This document shows positions 46,401 to 60,133 of a stretch of DNA of 64,000 nt, in pieces. The notes under the pieces are model-generated. The model made no database searches, was not told where the DNA came from, and was given only the letters and a program-made list of their open reading frames with translations. The DNA lies in the NCBI RefSeq assembly GCF_003945595.2, contig NW_024104162.1, positions 2,170,001 to 2,234,000 of the forward strand, in the 5' to 3' direction. How positions within the stretch are numbered: position 1 is the stretch's first letter; each line of letters opens with the position of its first letter. Position numbers and translations under genes: made by a program. The stretch comes from Pipra filicauda. Its lineage: Eukaryota > Chordata > Aves > Passeriformes > Pipridae.

Positions 46401-49400
46401 CAGATGAACCCAGTTTCCATGTTCCCTTTATTCCCTAAAAGAGTCAGCTGAGCTTGTAGTTCATATCGGTCAATACTGTAAGGAGGAAGATTTGACCCTG
46501 TTTTAATCAGAAGGAGCAGAATGAGTTTGGGGAAGACCATGTTTATAATAATATGGCCTGGCAGGAAAGTGCCCAGAGCACCAGGCATTTCATTCCTAGC
46601 TAGAAGACGCTTGGATTACAGACTACACAGTTTCAGGATGCTCCATGCACCAGCAGGTTTATGCTCCCTGTTCTGTTTTCCATTATATCATTTCTATCCT
46701 TGTTAACAGCAAAGTCCCACAGAAGCACATGCAATCACAGCTAATGGATTCCAGTTTTATTCCTAGCTTTAAAGTACGCTTCTTCTTGCAATACTGGGTT
46801 GGATGGCTGCTGAAATGGAGCAGACAAAGAGACAATTAATTGCAAGTATGGGTGTATAAAAAGCACCTGGGGATAGATCAGATGGGGGAACACATGGAGT
46901 TTAAGAGCACATGCGCATGCCAATGGCCCCTTTTCCCACAAAAAGTTAAAATTCTGAACTCCACTCACAGCTACCTGTCAAGGTTGGCGTGCCTTTAATT
47001 ATAACGTCTGCGTGCTTCTTTAGGCACCATTTAATTCTCTCTGACAGCCACCGATTTAAAAATAAAGGCAAACACTCAGAACTTAGTGGCAGATCGGAGC
47101 CAGGCAAGGGATGTGCTAATTGCCAGATGTTGTTCATTTGACTCTGATCCATTACCAAAATTAAAGAAGAAAGAAATGGAAGTAGTAAAAAGAAAAGAAC
47201 CCACCCCACCTCCCCTCCACTGAGCTGTCTGTAGGTTTGACTTGCTGCTCTTGGTGAACCTCACTGAACAGAGCACATCGGGGTGTTTCTGCATTAACAG
47301 CGTCACAGGCCAAGTCACTTTATGCAATGGACTGTGGAGCATCTCTCCTGGGGTCCAGTGTTCAGCAGCTTCCAGGGCTAGCAAAGAAATATTTCCCCAC
47401 AGTGCAGCCATCTGTAGCCTCTCTCTGACATTTCCAGCAGCTAATCTGCTTTATCAGAGATGAAAAATTTCCATAGCTGGTGGCTCAGGAGAACAGGAGG
47501 AGAAGTCAAAAACTCAGTCTGGATTTAAAGTAACTCTTCACTTGGATGGCTGCTAACACCCAGTCCCAGCATATCCTGTGCTATTTAGTCTGGAAAAGAG
47601 GATTTTTAAGTGCCAAGGGAAAAGAAACAAGGTCAAGGAGGAAGACAGACAGCTTAGATTTGCTCCTAAGGCAAATCTGAGCTGGATTTGGACTTAACCC
47701 AGTAGGTTCCCCAATACATTTTGCTTTGGTGAATCCTAAGGGGAGATTCATTTATTCATTGTTGAATTTTGGGGTGAGACTTGGGTACCAAAGTCAGGCA
47801 TTTAAAGCCAGTTAAGACAAAGGGATCTATCAGAGGGACCCAAGAATGTTTTTAAGACAGAGGAGCTAAGGGAAACCTAACCCTTCCGGATTAGCTTGTA
47901 CCCTTCCAGGAGGTCACTGAATGAGGTGCAATTCCTGGAGAGCAGGAATTTGATATTCATCGAGTAGTGAAGCCATCATTCCTTCCTGGAGCTCCTGGGG
48001 AAGCAAATTGTGGTGGGATGTCAGTCTCACATGGTTGCAGGGTGATGAGCTCTAGGGCATCTCTCTGTAACAGAAAGTGCTGTGGAAGTCTGGGCTGCAC
48101 AATACTGGGTACTCATGGAGGCTTTCATTTGGGACTTCAGCATTTGCTGTGGCTGTCAGGCCACATCTCTCTCTTTGGAGCATCCTTTGCAGAGCCCGGC
48201 CAGGGAGGCAGCTCCAGGAGCAGGGCTGGGCACAAGCACCCGGCATCGTCTTGTGGCTGCTTCTGGAGACAGAGCCCACAGAGGGCTTCAATTTCGTTTT
48301 AAGATAAAAGGGATTCTCTTCAACTGCCAGAAGGATCAGTTCATTAAATAAAATCTAAAAAATTGCCTCTGACTTTTGTTCCTTACAAACTACTTGGGGT
48401 TAGCCATCAGGCTGGGTATTTATTGTGAGCAGAGGTCGGCTGTGAAACGCTCCATGTGCAGTGCTTCACTATCCACTTTCAAAATAAAATCAAAGAAAGA
48501 AATGACTGAAAATTGGGATTTCAGCTTGTTACCCTCTAAAAGGTGGCTGACACCCCGTGCAGTCCAAATGACATCCCCTTGGATGATCTGTACCTTTCTT
48601 TTTTCCCCTGGTGTATCAGATAATCCACTGAGCCTTCTTTTTCCACCAGTTCATAAAGCTCCTGTCAACAGGCCAGGCTTAACACAGGAGTGAAGCAGAA
48701 GGGGGCTGGATCTCTGGACAGAAAGGTCCCTTCAGGATAGGATGTGGTCTGGTACAGGAAAGGGCATATAACTTCATTTTGAGCCATCTTTCTAACCTCC
48801 AAGTCAAGGTTTTCCTGACACATTCAAAGAATTACATATGTGCCTAAAATATGTAATTAGGCTTCTGGCTCACATACAGTCAGAGCCTAAAAGAACCAGA
48901 GCATCCATAAATATTGGAGGGATTTTTTTAAATTACTCATTCATTTAAAAGTAAAAAGTAGGACAGATGAGCTGTGAAGGACGAAAACAAGGCAAAATTA
49001 TTCTTCTGTCATTTTTGGCTGCTCTAATCCACATGAAAAAGGTTCTGAACAGCAGTGTTTGGGTCTTCCTCCCTTGGTGGGGTAAATGCAGGGAATTCAT
49101 TAAACAGACAACCTGGCTGTGCCTAAATCCTTCATCTATTACAGGGATTTGTTTTAGAAAGCTCCGCTCTTGCATGAGATATATTTGGATTTGGAGTACA
49201 AAGAGTATCTTCATTTAATAGCTCTTCATTCTCATCAGGTTGGCCTTCCTTAGGGCTGTCCTTTCAGTTCTCTGGGAGTTTATTCTCATAACAGGCTCAT
49301 CTATTCCTTTGTCAGATATTCTTTCAAAATGGCCCCATGCAATAAATTGACTCAGTTTGGGAAAATTCCTTCCTTTACTAGTCCATATGGACAAGCAAAA

Positions 49401-52400
49401 TCCACTATTAACTGTATAGCAATAATGTTTTACAAGGATATTTCTGGCTTTCTACCTGCTACAAATTCAGTTTAATTTTGACAATATTTTTAACCAGGCT
49501 GTAGGGTGTCTTGCCCGTACTTTGCTAAAGAGTTCAGCTATTTTGTATGTGCCCCCATTTGCAGTCTTTCCATGTTTTTGATCCCAACTATCCCGCATGG
49601 AGTGAGCAACCTCCTGTTGCCAGAGTGCAGCTGGTGAAAAGTATCTTTTCCTTGGGGTTTTCTTGAATACACGAGGTATCTATGTGGGTGAGGTCACTGC
49701 TGCAGCACTGCTCTGCTTCGGGACCCACCAATTTCAGCATGTACAGCTGGGGCAGTTGGTCGTTTGGACACAAAGGGAAAGGGCAGCTCTGTGTTTCAAA
49801 CACTGTTGCCGAGGCAGCGCTCAAAGGTGAGCCAGGTGACAGGCAGCTGCTTGTGTAGTGCAGAAACGACCCCCACAGGCTTGTTTCTTCCTACCTGTGC
49901 ATCAATAGCAGATCTCGCCACCATCTTCTTCCATGTATATGATACTACTTGCTGCACTTTGCACCAAAGTCAAGAGTTGTCCTAAGGGCTTTGAGATGTG
50001 TGTCATTTTGCAAACAGGCTGCAGGAGTCTGTTGAAATGCTCCTTACATGAGCTCTGGATAAAATGCAGGATGAGTGGAGGGGAGAGAGGGAACTATATT
50101 ATCTTTTTTCTCTAATAAGAAGTGATACAGAAAGAGAATACAGTATACAGTTCACTTAACTAATTTTCTAACCAGCAGTCATTGCAATGTTCTCTCTAGG
50201 ATTAGAAGGGACAAGGGAAGAGGCAGAATAATAAATCCAGACTGCCTTTTTGCAAGCTACAACCATATCATTATAGGAAGGAGTTTAAGGACATCCACTC
50301 TGGGGAGCAAAAAATTAAAATCAGAGGCTATTTCAGTTCACCCTTGGCAGCACAATTAATTAAAATTAAATTCAATAAAAATAAGTTTCAGATGCCATCT
50401 GAATAAAATCTGCCATCTAAATAGTGTTATCTGCAGATGTAGGGCTATCTGTGCTAGTGAGCTGATTTGAATGGGAAGATGCATCATCTTGGGATGCAAT
50501 ATATCCATTTCCCACCTGCCACTGCTGCCTGACATGTCAGCCCACATTTGCAGTCCACATACTTCTCCTATCCCAAGAGACATGGGATCTGAGGATCTGA
50601 GGAAACCTGCTGTGCAGTGTAAGGTGGAAAGCAGGGTGAAGGCTGGCATACTTGTATCCGGTCTGGCTCTTGGGACACCCTCCAGCTTTGGCCAATTCTG
50701 CTCCTTGCTAAGATGCCAGGCTTGGTTTAGCTTAAAGCAATGAATGTCACAGAACTGTCATGTTCCTGTGTGACACTGCACCAGGAACAGCAGGTGCACA
50801 CAATGGGTTGGGAAGATTCTTTTACTGTGCTGTATTGGCCATTGCATAGCTCCAGGATGGACAGGGCATCTGCCTGCTGCAAACCTGCTCTCAGCCTGCC
50901 CTGCTGATCCCCACTGATGTCACCCCTGTACCACATCCTGCCTCACCCCTTCCCAGAGCAGAGCCAACCACAGTGTAAAGGCAGAATTTCAATCCTTTCA
51001 CATTCCTGCTGTGTAATCTCCCTCCAAAGTGTCATGAGACCACTGATGGAAAGTCAGTTGCCATTCAAAAGAAAGCAGGAAAATCAGCTGAGGGTATTTT
51101 TGGTTGTGTTTTGGTTTTTTTTCTTTCTTTCTTTTAGGGGACTTTTAATTTCCATACTGTTCATTTAGACATGCCTCCCAAAGGATAAGAGGAGAGCCTA
51201 GGTAATCCAGGCTGCACCACATCCTTATTAGATTAGACAGAATCAACTTCCCCCAGGCCACAACCCCAAGGACAGGGAATTACATGGGTTTTCCATTTTT
51301 CCCTTCCTGTTATAATCAATAGTAAAACAGTGAATTGCTGATAGGGGAAGAGAGTTATGTCCCTGGAGCACATCCCCAGTCCAGAGCACTTGGTCCCCTT
51401 TGGTTGCTTATAGCAACTCAGGCTTTTATCTCTCCTGGTCCCAGTCCTGCAGATGTGTGGTGACATCTCTCAGAAAACAATCCCAGGGAAGTAAATCACA
51501 TCTCAGAGGTTTGTCTCTCATAAATCAGTATTACTCTTCTGTCCATACTGAGCCTGTTCTCCCTCTGCTTCTGTTTCCAGTCAATCAATGAGAGCTGAGG
51601 CAGGATTACTGTTTTTAGATACCAGAACAGAGATTTGCCACTTGCATATCTCCCACCACCAGTTTACTGTGTAACTGCATAATTATTTAGTGATGTCAAA
51701 AGTGCATCAAGATTAGAGGAGATGAAGCTGTGAGTGTCTTTGAAGAGACGTTTAGGAAAGACTTGCTATGATACAGAAACACCTGCAGGCATGGAAAAAA
51801 GGAGATGGGGAAGCTTTTATTTCAGACAGGGTCTCCAGAGGCTCTTTAGCCAAGAAAATGCAGTGGCATTATTAAAAATGATAATTGTGTCATGAAAAAT
51901 TAAATGGCAGGTGGCAGGCAGAGTTTAGGATGGAACAGGGGAGATGTGGATTTTTTTACTGCAGCTTATGGATATTAAAACAAGGCATTTAGAGACTGAT
52001 CTAAGAACAGTTCTTCTCACTGACTTCAGGAAAAGCTGGATCAGGTCTTAAAAACCAGGAGGATGTTGACTTCAACACTCTGGAGCTAATCCTGATTTAC
52101 ACTAAAATGCAGGAGATCTGTTACCTGAAAATGCCTAGACATACCTATCTGTGTGGTCCTGCAGGAAAGAGAAAACTCAACCCTTGCATTAATATTCCTC
52201 TGCCTATATTTGAGGGGACCGGAAATATCTCTGGATCTTCAGCTTTGCGTGATGCCTCATGAACAAACCCTCCAAAAGGATCTGCCACCTTTGCACAGCT
52301 GACACTTCCTTGCACCGTCTCCCTGCTCCACCACGGTGCTCCCACCCCAGTGGACTCAGCTGCTCCATCCCCAGTGCCCTCCTGCTTCCCTGCAAGCACC

Positions 52401-55400
52401 CAGGGCTTTGTTTTATTCCTGGTGTGAGACAGCCTGGGAGGCAGGGCTGTTGTGGTGAGCGCTGTAGACACTAAACTGCTTTTAAAAGCCACTTAATAAA
52501 GCTCAGCAGAAAATCTAAAATGAGTTAAAGGAAACTAATGTGAATCTCAATTTTTAAAATTCATAACATTTATCAGTGTCCATGTGAGGCAGTGTAACAA
52601 GTAAACATCGACTCCCATTGACTCCACTGACTCCCCGCCTGCGCTGCTGACAGCAGAATCAGTCCCTCTGTCGCCGCTGCTACTGTCTCAGGGCATGTTA
52701 GATGGATGTCTGAGCTACCTCAGCCAGGATCTTTTCTCTTGTAAGAGGCAAAGAAGCTCTGCAGTCTAAAGGAAGAGGACAGACGCATGTCCCAGTGCTC
52801 TGGGAAAGAGCATTTACTGGAGCTCTTTTACATGCTGTTCATCTCTGACATTCCCTGCAAGTCGCACGACTCCTGAAGCTGCCAGGAGGGGAGGGATAAT
52901 CACCTCTGTGCTCCAGTCCTTCCTCCAAAGCAAAACGTTTCTAAAATTGGCAGTGTAGAGGTGCCAATTGCATTTGAGATGTGTTTTGAAATGCTGGTGA
53001 GGGTCAGAGAAATGACTCTGGAAATGGTAACTTGTTATTGCACATACTTGGTTTGCAGGCAAATTCCTTCCTGAAAACAAACCTGCTGGGCTGGCTGAGA
53101 AACATAAACTAGCCCTGAGTGGTCAGCGTGCTGGTGCCCGATGAAAGCCCCAGCTTCCAGGGATGTCCTGTCCCTCTGACCCTGATGCCCAGCAGTGACC
53201 CCAGAGCTTCTGCACCCCAGCAAAGGCACAGACCTTTCACATCCATGCTGCTCAGCACCATGGCTCCTCCTGAGGGCTTTGCAGTTGCATGTATGGTGCC
53301 CAGAGCAGGGGGACCCCACTCTCTAGGGACTGGTACTTGGTGACTCCATGTACCACCAAGCACAAGGCTGGCTTACTCCTGAGGGTGTAAAAAATTATGA
53401 CCCCCTTAGCCTTGGGGAATGACCCTGGTGACTTGCCTCTGATCATCCACCTAAAAACACTCTGCTGAATTTTTGTTTTCTGAGCTTTTTTCCTCTGTAA
53501 CATCCATCAGACCCTGTCTTTTTATTCCTTCCTTCTCTTACAAAGTCTTTGCTCCAATTCGTTCCTCCAGATGAGACCCAAAGCTGCTAGCATTTATCAC
53601 TGTCACCAAAGTATCCCTTTCTTCTGTTTGCTGACACTTCACCCACCGATCCCAATTACTGGCTGTCTTTTCTTCCATTCATACAAATTCCCCATGCAAC
53701 TTTGGATCATCAATTCTCAGCAAATGGGCTGTTGGTGAGTGCTGGGCCCTGCCTCATCCCCCTGGCTGACTGGTTGCTTCTGACACACGGTGTCCCTACT
53801 GCTCCCAGGCCAGATGAATGAAACTTTGTCATGAGAACAGTGAATGAAGAAGAAAGAGCCTGTTCCCCTGCCCAGATTCCTCCTGTATTTATAGGAATTC
53901 AGCTCTTAGTGAAAAGTGTCAGATGGGATATCATAGAAATCCAGCACCTGGTTAAGCACTGGCACTTATGTGTAGACCACATTTAATGAAGCCCAAATTG
54001 CCAAAAGAAATGAGAATGGCCCTGTGAACCCTGAGAAGGGATGCAGGATGCACATTTGTGTGACCAGGATGTCATAGATCCCAGTCACATAGACCTCATC
54101 AGCAGGTCAAAGAGGCACTTCAGTGCAATCCTTCCTGTGCTTAAAAACAAGCATTTATTTAACCCCTTAGAGACCAGGGTAGTTCTTCTCACAGCCTGCT
54201 GTCTAATTGCTTTGGGGGTGTCTGGGAGCACCACGGAGATGGTCCCAGCTAAACATTGCTCTGTCTGCCCGTGTGTGCAGTGTGCTCCTGTCACCTGCCT
54301 CAGCACAGGTTGCACTGTGCCATTTCCAGTTAACTGCTGAAATCAAATGAATGATTTTTCCACAGCCCTTTGCATCTTCCAGTGCATCCATGTGTCACTT
54401 CTCCATGTCCCTGGCTCATGGAATTGATCAGAGGTGAGGAGGGAGAAATTTGGATGGGATTCCCTCATCAAAACCCTGAAAACAGGCACATTAGGATGCT
54501 CCTAATAATCCTTCAGTTTCTTAGCATATGATAACTGCCTCCTAAAATATTAATCTAATCATGTCTTGTGATCCTAAAAATAGGCTTTCCAATTCAACTC
54601 TGTTCTCTCCTTAAGGTTTCTTGTCTGTTGTGGTTTAACCTTTTCTGGCATTTCACTGATTGTAGCAACTGCTTTTCCAGAGAATTGCAAAACCTGATGC
54701 CCTTTCCCAGTGTGTACACACCTATGTATATACCTCACACATCACTCAGCTTTCCCATCATTTTGGTACAAGTATCTCCTCACGAGTATGTACATACATT
54801 AATCCAGCCAAGGAGATCAGAGAAATTGGTTCTAAAACACAGTGCTGCACAACCCCAACGTCTTTTTAGCTCTTCCACCACCTTAGCTATCTTGGCCCCC
54901 TCCAGGACAAGACAAAAGATCCACACATGCCTGAAGATTTTGGGAAAACTGATCAGCATGTGTACCCCTTGCAGGTCTTGGAGCACCCAGACTTCATTGC
55001 TTTCTTTCTGCTGCTGCAATGCTAATGGATGAAGTTCTATAAATATTTGATTGACCTGTCACTGCCATGCTGCTCTCATTTATCACTTGCTCAAGCTGGA
55101 TCTGAATTACTTTGGAATATTTTGTGCTGTCTTTACAGAGTGTTCAGTTCTTCTCCTGCCAACCCCACTGCCCCCTTCTCCACTTCACCTTCAGTGCAGC
55201 ACAGCCCATAAGGGAGCACCTCCTGAAAATAGCCCCTCCTGGGCCAGGTAAGGAAACAGAGCCAGGTGCTTGGGGCAGTGGGACAGAGAAGGTGAATCTA
55301 AAAAGGAAAATCAAAATACCAAAAATAACCCAGGCGGGGCAGGGTGGTGTACGAAGGGTGAATCCACCCAAGCCTCAATATGAGGGAGGACATACCACAG

Positions 55401-58400
55401 TGTATGAGATCAGCAGCCCCTCTCTGCCATTTCCATAGTGCTGTGTCCCAAAAGAGAGTTACAGATTTACAAGAAATTCAGGTAATTTGCTCGTCATGTT
55501 ACCCATAGGAAGTGAGTAATTCTCTTCGCTCACCACTCTAATCAGAATCTGAGTATTTTACTAGCAAGGGTCTGGAATAAATTAGGATATATAGTCCATA
55601 CAATCAAATTCTATTCTGTTCATTTTCACTCCTGTCTTCTTTAGATTTTTACATTTGGGACGAAATCAGCAGATTTTAGGGCTTGCCGAGATTGAAATGA
55701 CTGTGTTCAATGATGCAGCCTCCGAACACGCAGAGACCAGTGCTGCTTTGCTCATGGTAATGAGTCCCCCTCAGTTTGTAGACTTGCCTGCCCCAGGCTG
55801 CCACAAAGGCCTTTCACCCTGGGCTGCTGAGTCTTTTCACCCCACTTTGATCCCCCTGCAAACCCCTCCCCCCCCATCTGCTCCAGCACTTCCAGGGCCA
55901 GTCCAGCCCCACAGTCGTCCCCACTGATACCCCTTAGCCTTTTACTACGAATCTACCTGCAAAATACCAGGGCTGAACCAGCTCTGGAAGAACTCGGGGT
56001 GTAGGTGGCGTATAAATCCCATGGGCTGAGTTGCCTCTGCACAAACAAATCCTCTCAGCCTTCAAAAAACAAAAGCCTGACACATTGAACTACTTCTATC
56101 ATTAGAATTACCCCTCTCATTAGCTTCCCCCCTCTGCCTCCTCCCTTCCGTGTGTCAGCAATATGCCGATCCATCCTGCTTACACCAGCTCTTACCTACA
56201 CTCCAATTACTTTCTCATCTCCCCCACTGGCTGTTTTCAATACTATTATCTGCTGCATTTGCTGGATCCGGCTTTCAAGCATTTGACTGATGCCTGATTC
56301 CTGTAACCAGAACATGTCTGTTGATTGGACTGTCAATGGATTTCTTGGCAGAAAGGGCACTGGGCCTTGCAAATGTGAAACTGTATTTCAATCTCATTTA
56401 GGAGGAAAGAGAAAGGAGAAAGAAAAATAACCTAAAGCCACATTTCCCCTTGCTCTCTTTGAACAAGTGCTTTAAGTAAACAAGCATTTTACCTTTTTTT
56501 AATAAGGTCATTTGTGACATCACTTTCTTATCAGAAAAAGGAACGTTTTGTGTTGTATATTTTCAGCACTGGAATGCCCATCTTTATTTTTCAGCAAATG
56601 GCTTCTTACAGATTCTTCTCTGGGGAGGAAAAGAGTGGGAAGTGGGGAGGGAGATGTGCATCCATCCTTGTCTCCTGGCTGCCTGCAGTGACACCTTGCT
56701 GTAACAGGAGCACACAAAGCCATTCCCGGTCAGCCCTTTGCAAGCCTGCTCGCAGCCAGAGCCTCTCTGGAAGAATGCACCTTTGACTTTCCTAAATAAC
56801 AATGCAATTACCTTCAAAAGCTGGCAGCCAAAGTACGTGCTGAGAGATGGCTACCATTAAGAAGAAATTATCCTCTCTCAGGGAACGGCCAATTTGTTAA
56901 CTTGTGGAGTAGGAGAAAGATCCCAGCTCCAGACCACATGGGTGTGAGGATGGTGGTGAGAGAAAGAGTGCTTTCCCCGGGGAAATCTCCTGGGGATTGA
57001 AGAATGAGTCCTGGGTGAATTGGATCCAGTGCACTTTGCTACCTGTGCTGTACAGGTGCAAATAAACAGGTACACACCAGTTCTCCTCTGTGCACGTGGC
57101 AGGAGTCCCACAGAGTCATTCCATACATGGAAGCCACTCATGAGCAAGGGACAAAGTGGTCCTGCTGCTGGAGACCTGAGCTCCAACACACCTGACCTGT
57201 CACCTGCCTGTGGTTGAAGGAAGATGTCAGAATTGCTGGTGTCACTTGAATTTCCAAAAGCCCCAAGGTGAGGAGCTGCATTTGCAAAACCAAGTCAAAA
57301 GCAGGAGAAGACAATTTTTGAGACAGGAAGGACTGAGGCATGAATAAATTACTTGAGGTTGGCTTCCTGTGCATTTAGGGCTGGACAGGTGAGCTCTCAC
57401 ACACTAAATATTTTTTCCCCACTGGCTTATCAAGGGCTCTACAATGCATAAAGCCAGGATAACTGTGATCTGTGCAGAAAGATCTGGGTTCTGTTTAACA
57501 TTGGAGGTAACCTTTGATATTGCACGGAGAGTACCATGTGACATTTTCATATCTAAATGCAACCCCAAGAATCCTACCAGTGAGTTAGCCTGGAAAACAG
57601 CTGAAATCACCAGTGCTGACAGAACTATCTGAAAATATTAGCGTGTTCAAACTCAGAGGCTTGCTTGGGACCTTTCTGGAAGACAAAAACAACCCCTGAT
57701 GGCTCAGAAATGGATCTGGTGGGTTTACAATAATAAATAAAGAACAGCAGAATCAGGGAGCTTTAAAGATGACAAGATTTTCTAGGTCACGTTGCCTTAT
57801 TTTCCCCCTTGGCCAATACAGACTGTTTTGTAGAGTGTAGCCTTGAGACCTTCTTCCAAGCCAACCCTAAATGTTACAAGCAATGCAGTTTGACAACTGC
57901 TTAGTGGATACACACAGACATAAGCTTTGTAGGTGCTGAAGCTGTTAGAGTATAGTCAGTAATAGAAGCAAGTATGTTTTGAATATTTATTACCTTTTTA
58001 AGAGGAATGAGCTTGGGAAAAAAAAATAGCCTGGAAGCAGATTGTGCAGAAAACCACTCCCTGAAAAGGGATGGATAATCAGCTTCCTCCTTCCTTACAG
58101 CCCTGGTCATTTTTCCCGTCTTTCCCCCTTCCCATGGGCTGCCAGTCAGGGTGAGACAGCCCAGGTGTGGAGCAGGGGATGGACATGAACCTAGTGCCTT
58201 TTCAGTACTTCCAAAAATCCTGGAAAAACAGGCAAAACTGGACTTTCCTGCCTAAAAGCCAGTGGTGCCCACAGGTACCCACTCATTTTACTGCCGACTT
58301 ACCCACTGCATGGAGCAGGAGTAGGCACAGTTAGGGGAAGGCTGCCAGAAAAGAGGGAGAATGAAGACCGCAGCAGCCTAAAAAGTAGCAGCAGCAGGCC

Positions 58401-58474
58401 AAGAAGAGGTTATTCCCCTGATACATCTCCTCTTCCCCCTCCCCATCATGCCAACAGCCTCTTTAACTTCACAC
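43421..58474. other. Long gene-free stretch with candidate conserved non-coding elements
   Basis: No coding exon is supported. Three intervals read like deeply conserved regulatory DNA: 45,130-45,340 (GACATTAAAGGCTTCTTTAA, CTTAAACATTAATTGGGAAG), 46,970-47,160 (GTGCCTTTAATTATAACGTC) and 56,060-56,420 (CATTAGAATTACCCCTCTCA). They combine balanced composition, homeobox-type TAAT cores and an absence of simple repeats. Conservation itself cannot be seen from one sequence, so this is inference. Confidence 0.5.
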
Positions 58475-58561
58475 GGAGGTTGTGAGGATTCATTAGTTAA
58501 TGTTTGTGAAGCACTGTATAGATGGAGAGAGCTATGTAAGTGCTAAGTATTATTATTATTA
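58475..58561 (+). mobile_element. Ancient L3/CR1-type repeat 3' end, sense copy
   Basis: The text runs GAGGTTGTGAGGATTCATTA, then GTTAATGTTTGTGAAGCACT, a short divergent block, GAGCTATGTAAGTGCTAAGT and (ATT)n. This is the classic 3' end of the old amniote repeat ('gtgaggattaattagttaatgtttgtaaagcgcttt... gcgctatataagtgctaagtattattatt'). The order of blocks and the ATT tail are well preserved, which is notable for a repeat that must be very old in a bird genome. Confidence 0.6.
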
Positions 58562-59972
58562 CAGAGAGTCACTGTTAAGGCAATGGATATGCTCTTAAGT
58601 GTCATTTCATATTTAATTAACGTACAATAATTGTCTTCCTAAACCTGCAGGTAAATCTTTATTCCTGACACTTCCTTTAAAGAGACACTGCAGCAGAGCT
58701 GCTGCTAATGGGCTTCCTCCCTACTGGTCTCGCTCAAGGAGGAGTGGGAATAGCTGGGAGCAGGGGAAGCAGAGCCATTGGAAAAAGGAGGGCAGCAAGG
58801 GCTTTTTGTCCTCTCCACCACACCTCTGTGCACACACACTGCAGCCCCACAGTGACCCTGGGTTTCCACCACTGATCTGACCTGAAAGGTTTGCTTTGCC
58901 AGCCCCAACAGAGGTGGATGCTGTCCCTCGGGTGGAGGGCAGAGCTCCAGAGAGCTGCCATGAAGAACACGTGTCTGCAGCCATTCCCCAGGGTTTTCCC
59001 TGGGGTCAGGCCATTGGCAGCATCAGCCAAGTAACACACGTCTTCTGAGTAACTAAACACAGCTGCAGCTGTGCACCTTGTCATTATCAGGAGAATTAAA
59101 GAAATTAAAACAAGAGGATGAAAGTATAGTAGCGGGAATTTCCCCACTGTTTCTCAGGGACATCTTTGCCAAGAAATGGTATTCTCAGAGCTAGGCTATG
59201 TATCTTTTACAGACAGAGGGAAGCAAGGAGAAATCATCTGTGGGGCCATCTGCTCCTCTAGCAAATGGGAAGGGGAAGCCACCTCTCCCACCTCCCAGCT
59301 ATGTTTGCATTTTCAAGAGAGACGGGGGAAGTAAAAAAAGAAGTAGTCCATCATTAACTCAGAAGTAACAAGCCTACAGGAGACACAGGAGGATGCCTGG
59401 GCCCTTCCTCTCTGTCTTTCTTACCCAAACACATCTTTTCTCTAAGATTTGTTGACAAATCAGTGCCCTCTATGGGCATCTTCCAAAAAGCCCAAAGGAC
59501 AGGTTTCCTTTAGTTGCTCCCGGGGTGCTCAGGGGCAGTCATGGGTGCTGTGGTGCCAGTACCAAGCCCTGCACCTTCATCTTTGCAATCCCCTTCCTGC
59601 TGACAGGCTGCTGCCCTCCCACCACACATAGCTCTCCCCTTACTCCCATGCACACACATGCCCTTCCAGTCCCCACAACAACCCTAATGTGATCATCTGA
59701 ATGTTCCTCATCAGCACTAAGTGCTCTGAAGGTCACTGGCGATAAAGCTCCTACCACTGCCAAGGACCAGGCTTTGCTCCAGCTCTGGCCCTGCTGTCAC
59801 CCTCCCCTTCTCTCCCTATGGCCCCCGAGGCAGCCCAAGTGACAGAGCCCTGGGAGCTCACTCCTTGCCTCCCCCTCCAACCTCCCCCTTTCTTCCTCTG
59901 CTCTCATTTATTTCAATTTGCTATGCTTTCCTCCACGGCTTTCAGCATAGCTGGGGAGGGTGAGAGGAGAGC

Positions 59973-60034
59973 AAGGAGGGGGGAGAGGGGAGGGAGGAGG
60001 GGGAGAGAGGGGAGGGAAGAGGAGGGGAGAGGGA
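59973..60034 (+). repeat. 62-base uninterrupted polypurine tract, G-quadruplex-prone
   Basis: Every base from 59973 to 60034 is A or G, with runs of G6, G4, G3, G5, G4, G3 and G4 separated by one to five bases. This satisfies the usual four-run G-quadruplex pattern several times over on the plus strand. It lies about 100 bases upstream of a possible first coding exon at 60134. Confidence 0.9.
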
Positions 60035-60133
60035 TGCTATCGTGGTGGAGAGACTGGGAAATCCCTGGGTTGCACATCTGGGTGGTGGGTAAGGGTCTGT
60101 GGGCAAGTGGTGCCGCAAAATGAAGAGGAGACC

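Noticed and set aside
47575..47690. Possible second CR1 fragment (TTTAGTCTGGAAAAGAGGAT resembles the CR1 'CAGCCTGGAGAAGAG' region)
   Set aside because: Only about 20 bases are similar, and the flanks do not continue the CR1 order.
54568..55032. 154-codon plus-strand frame rich in Leu/Ser/Cys
   Set aside because: It has no domain or repeat-element protein resemblance, and an antisense frame overlaps it. It was considered as a LINE or retroviral remnant, but no conserved motif was visible.
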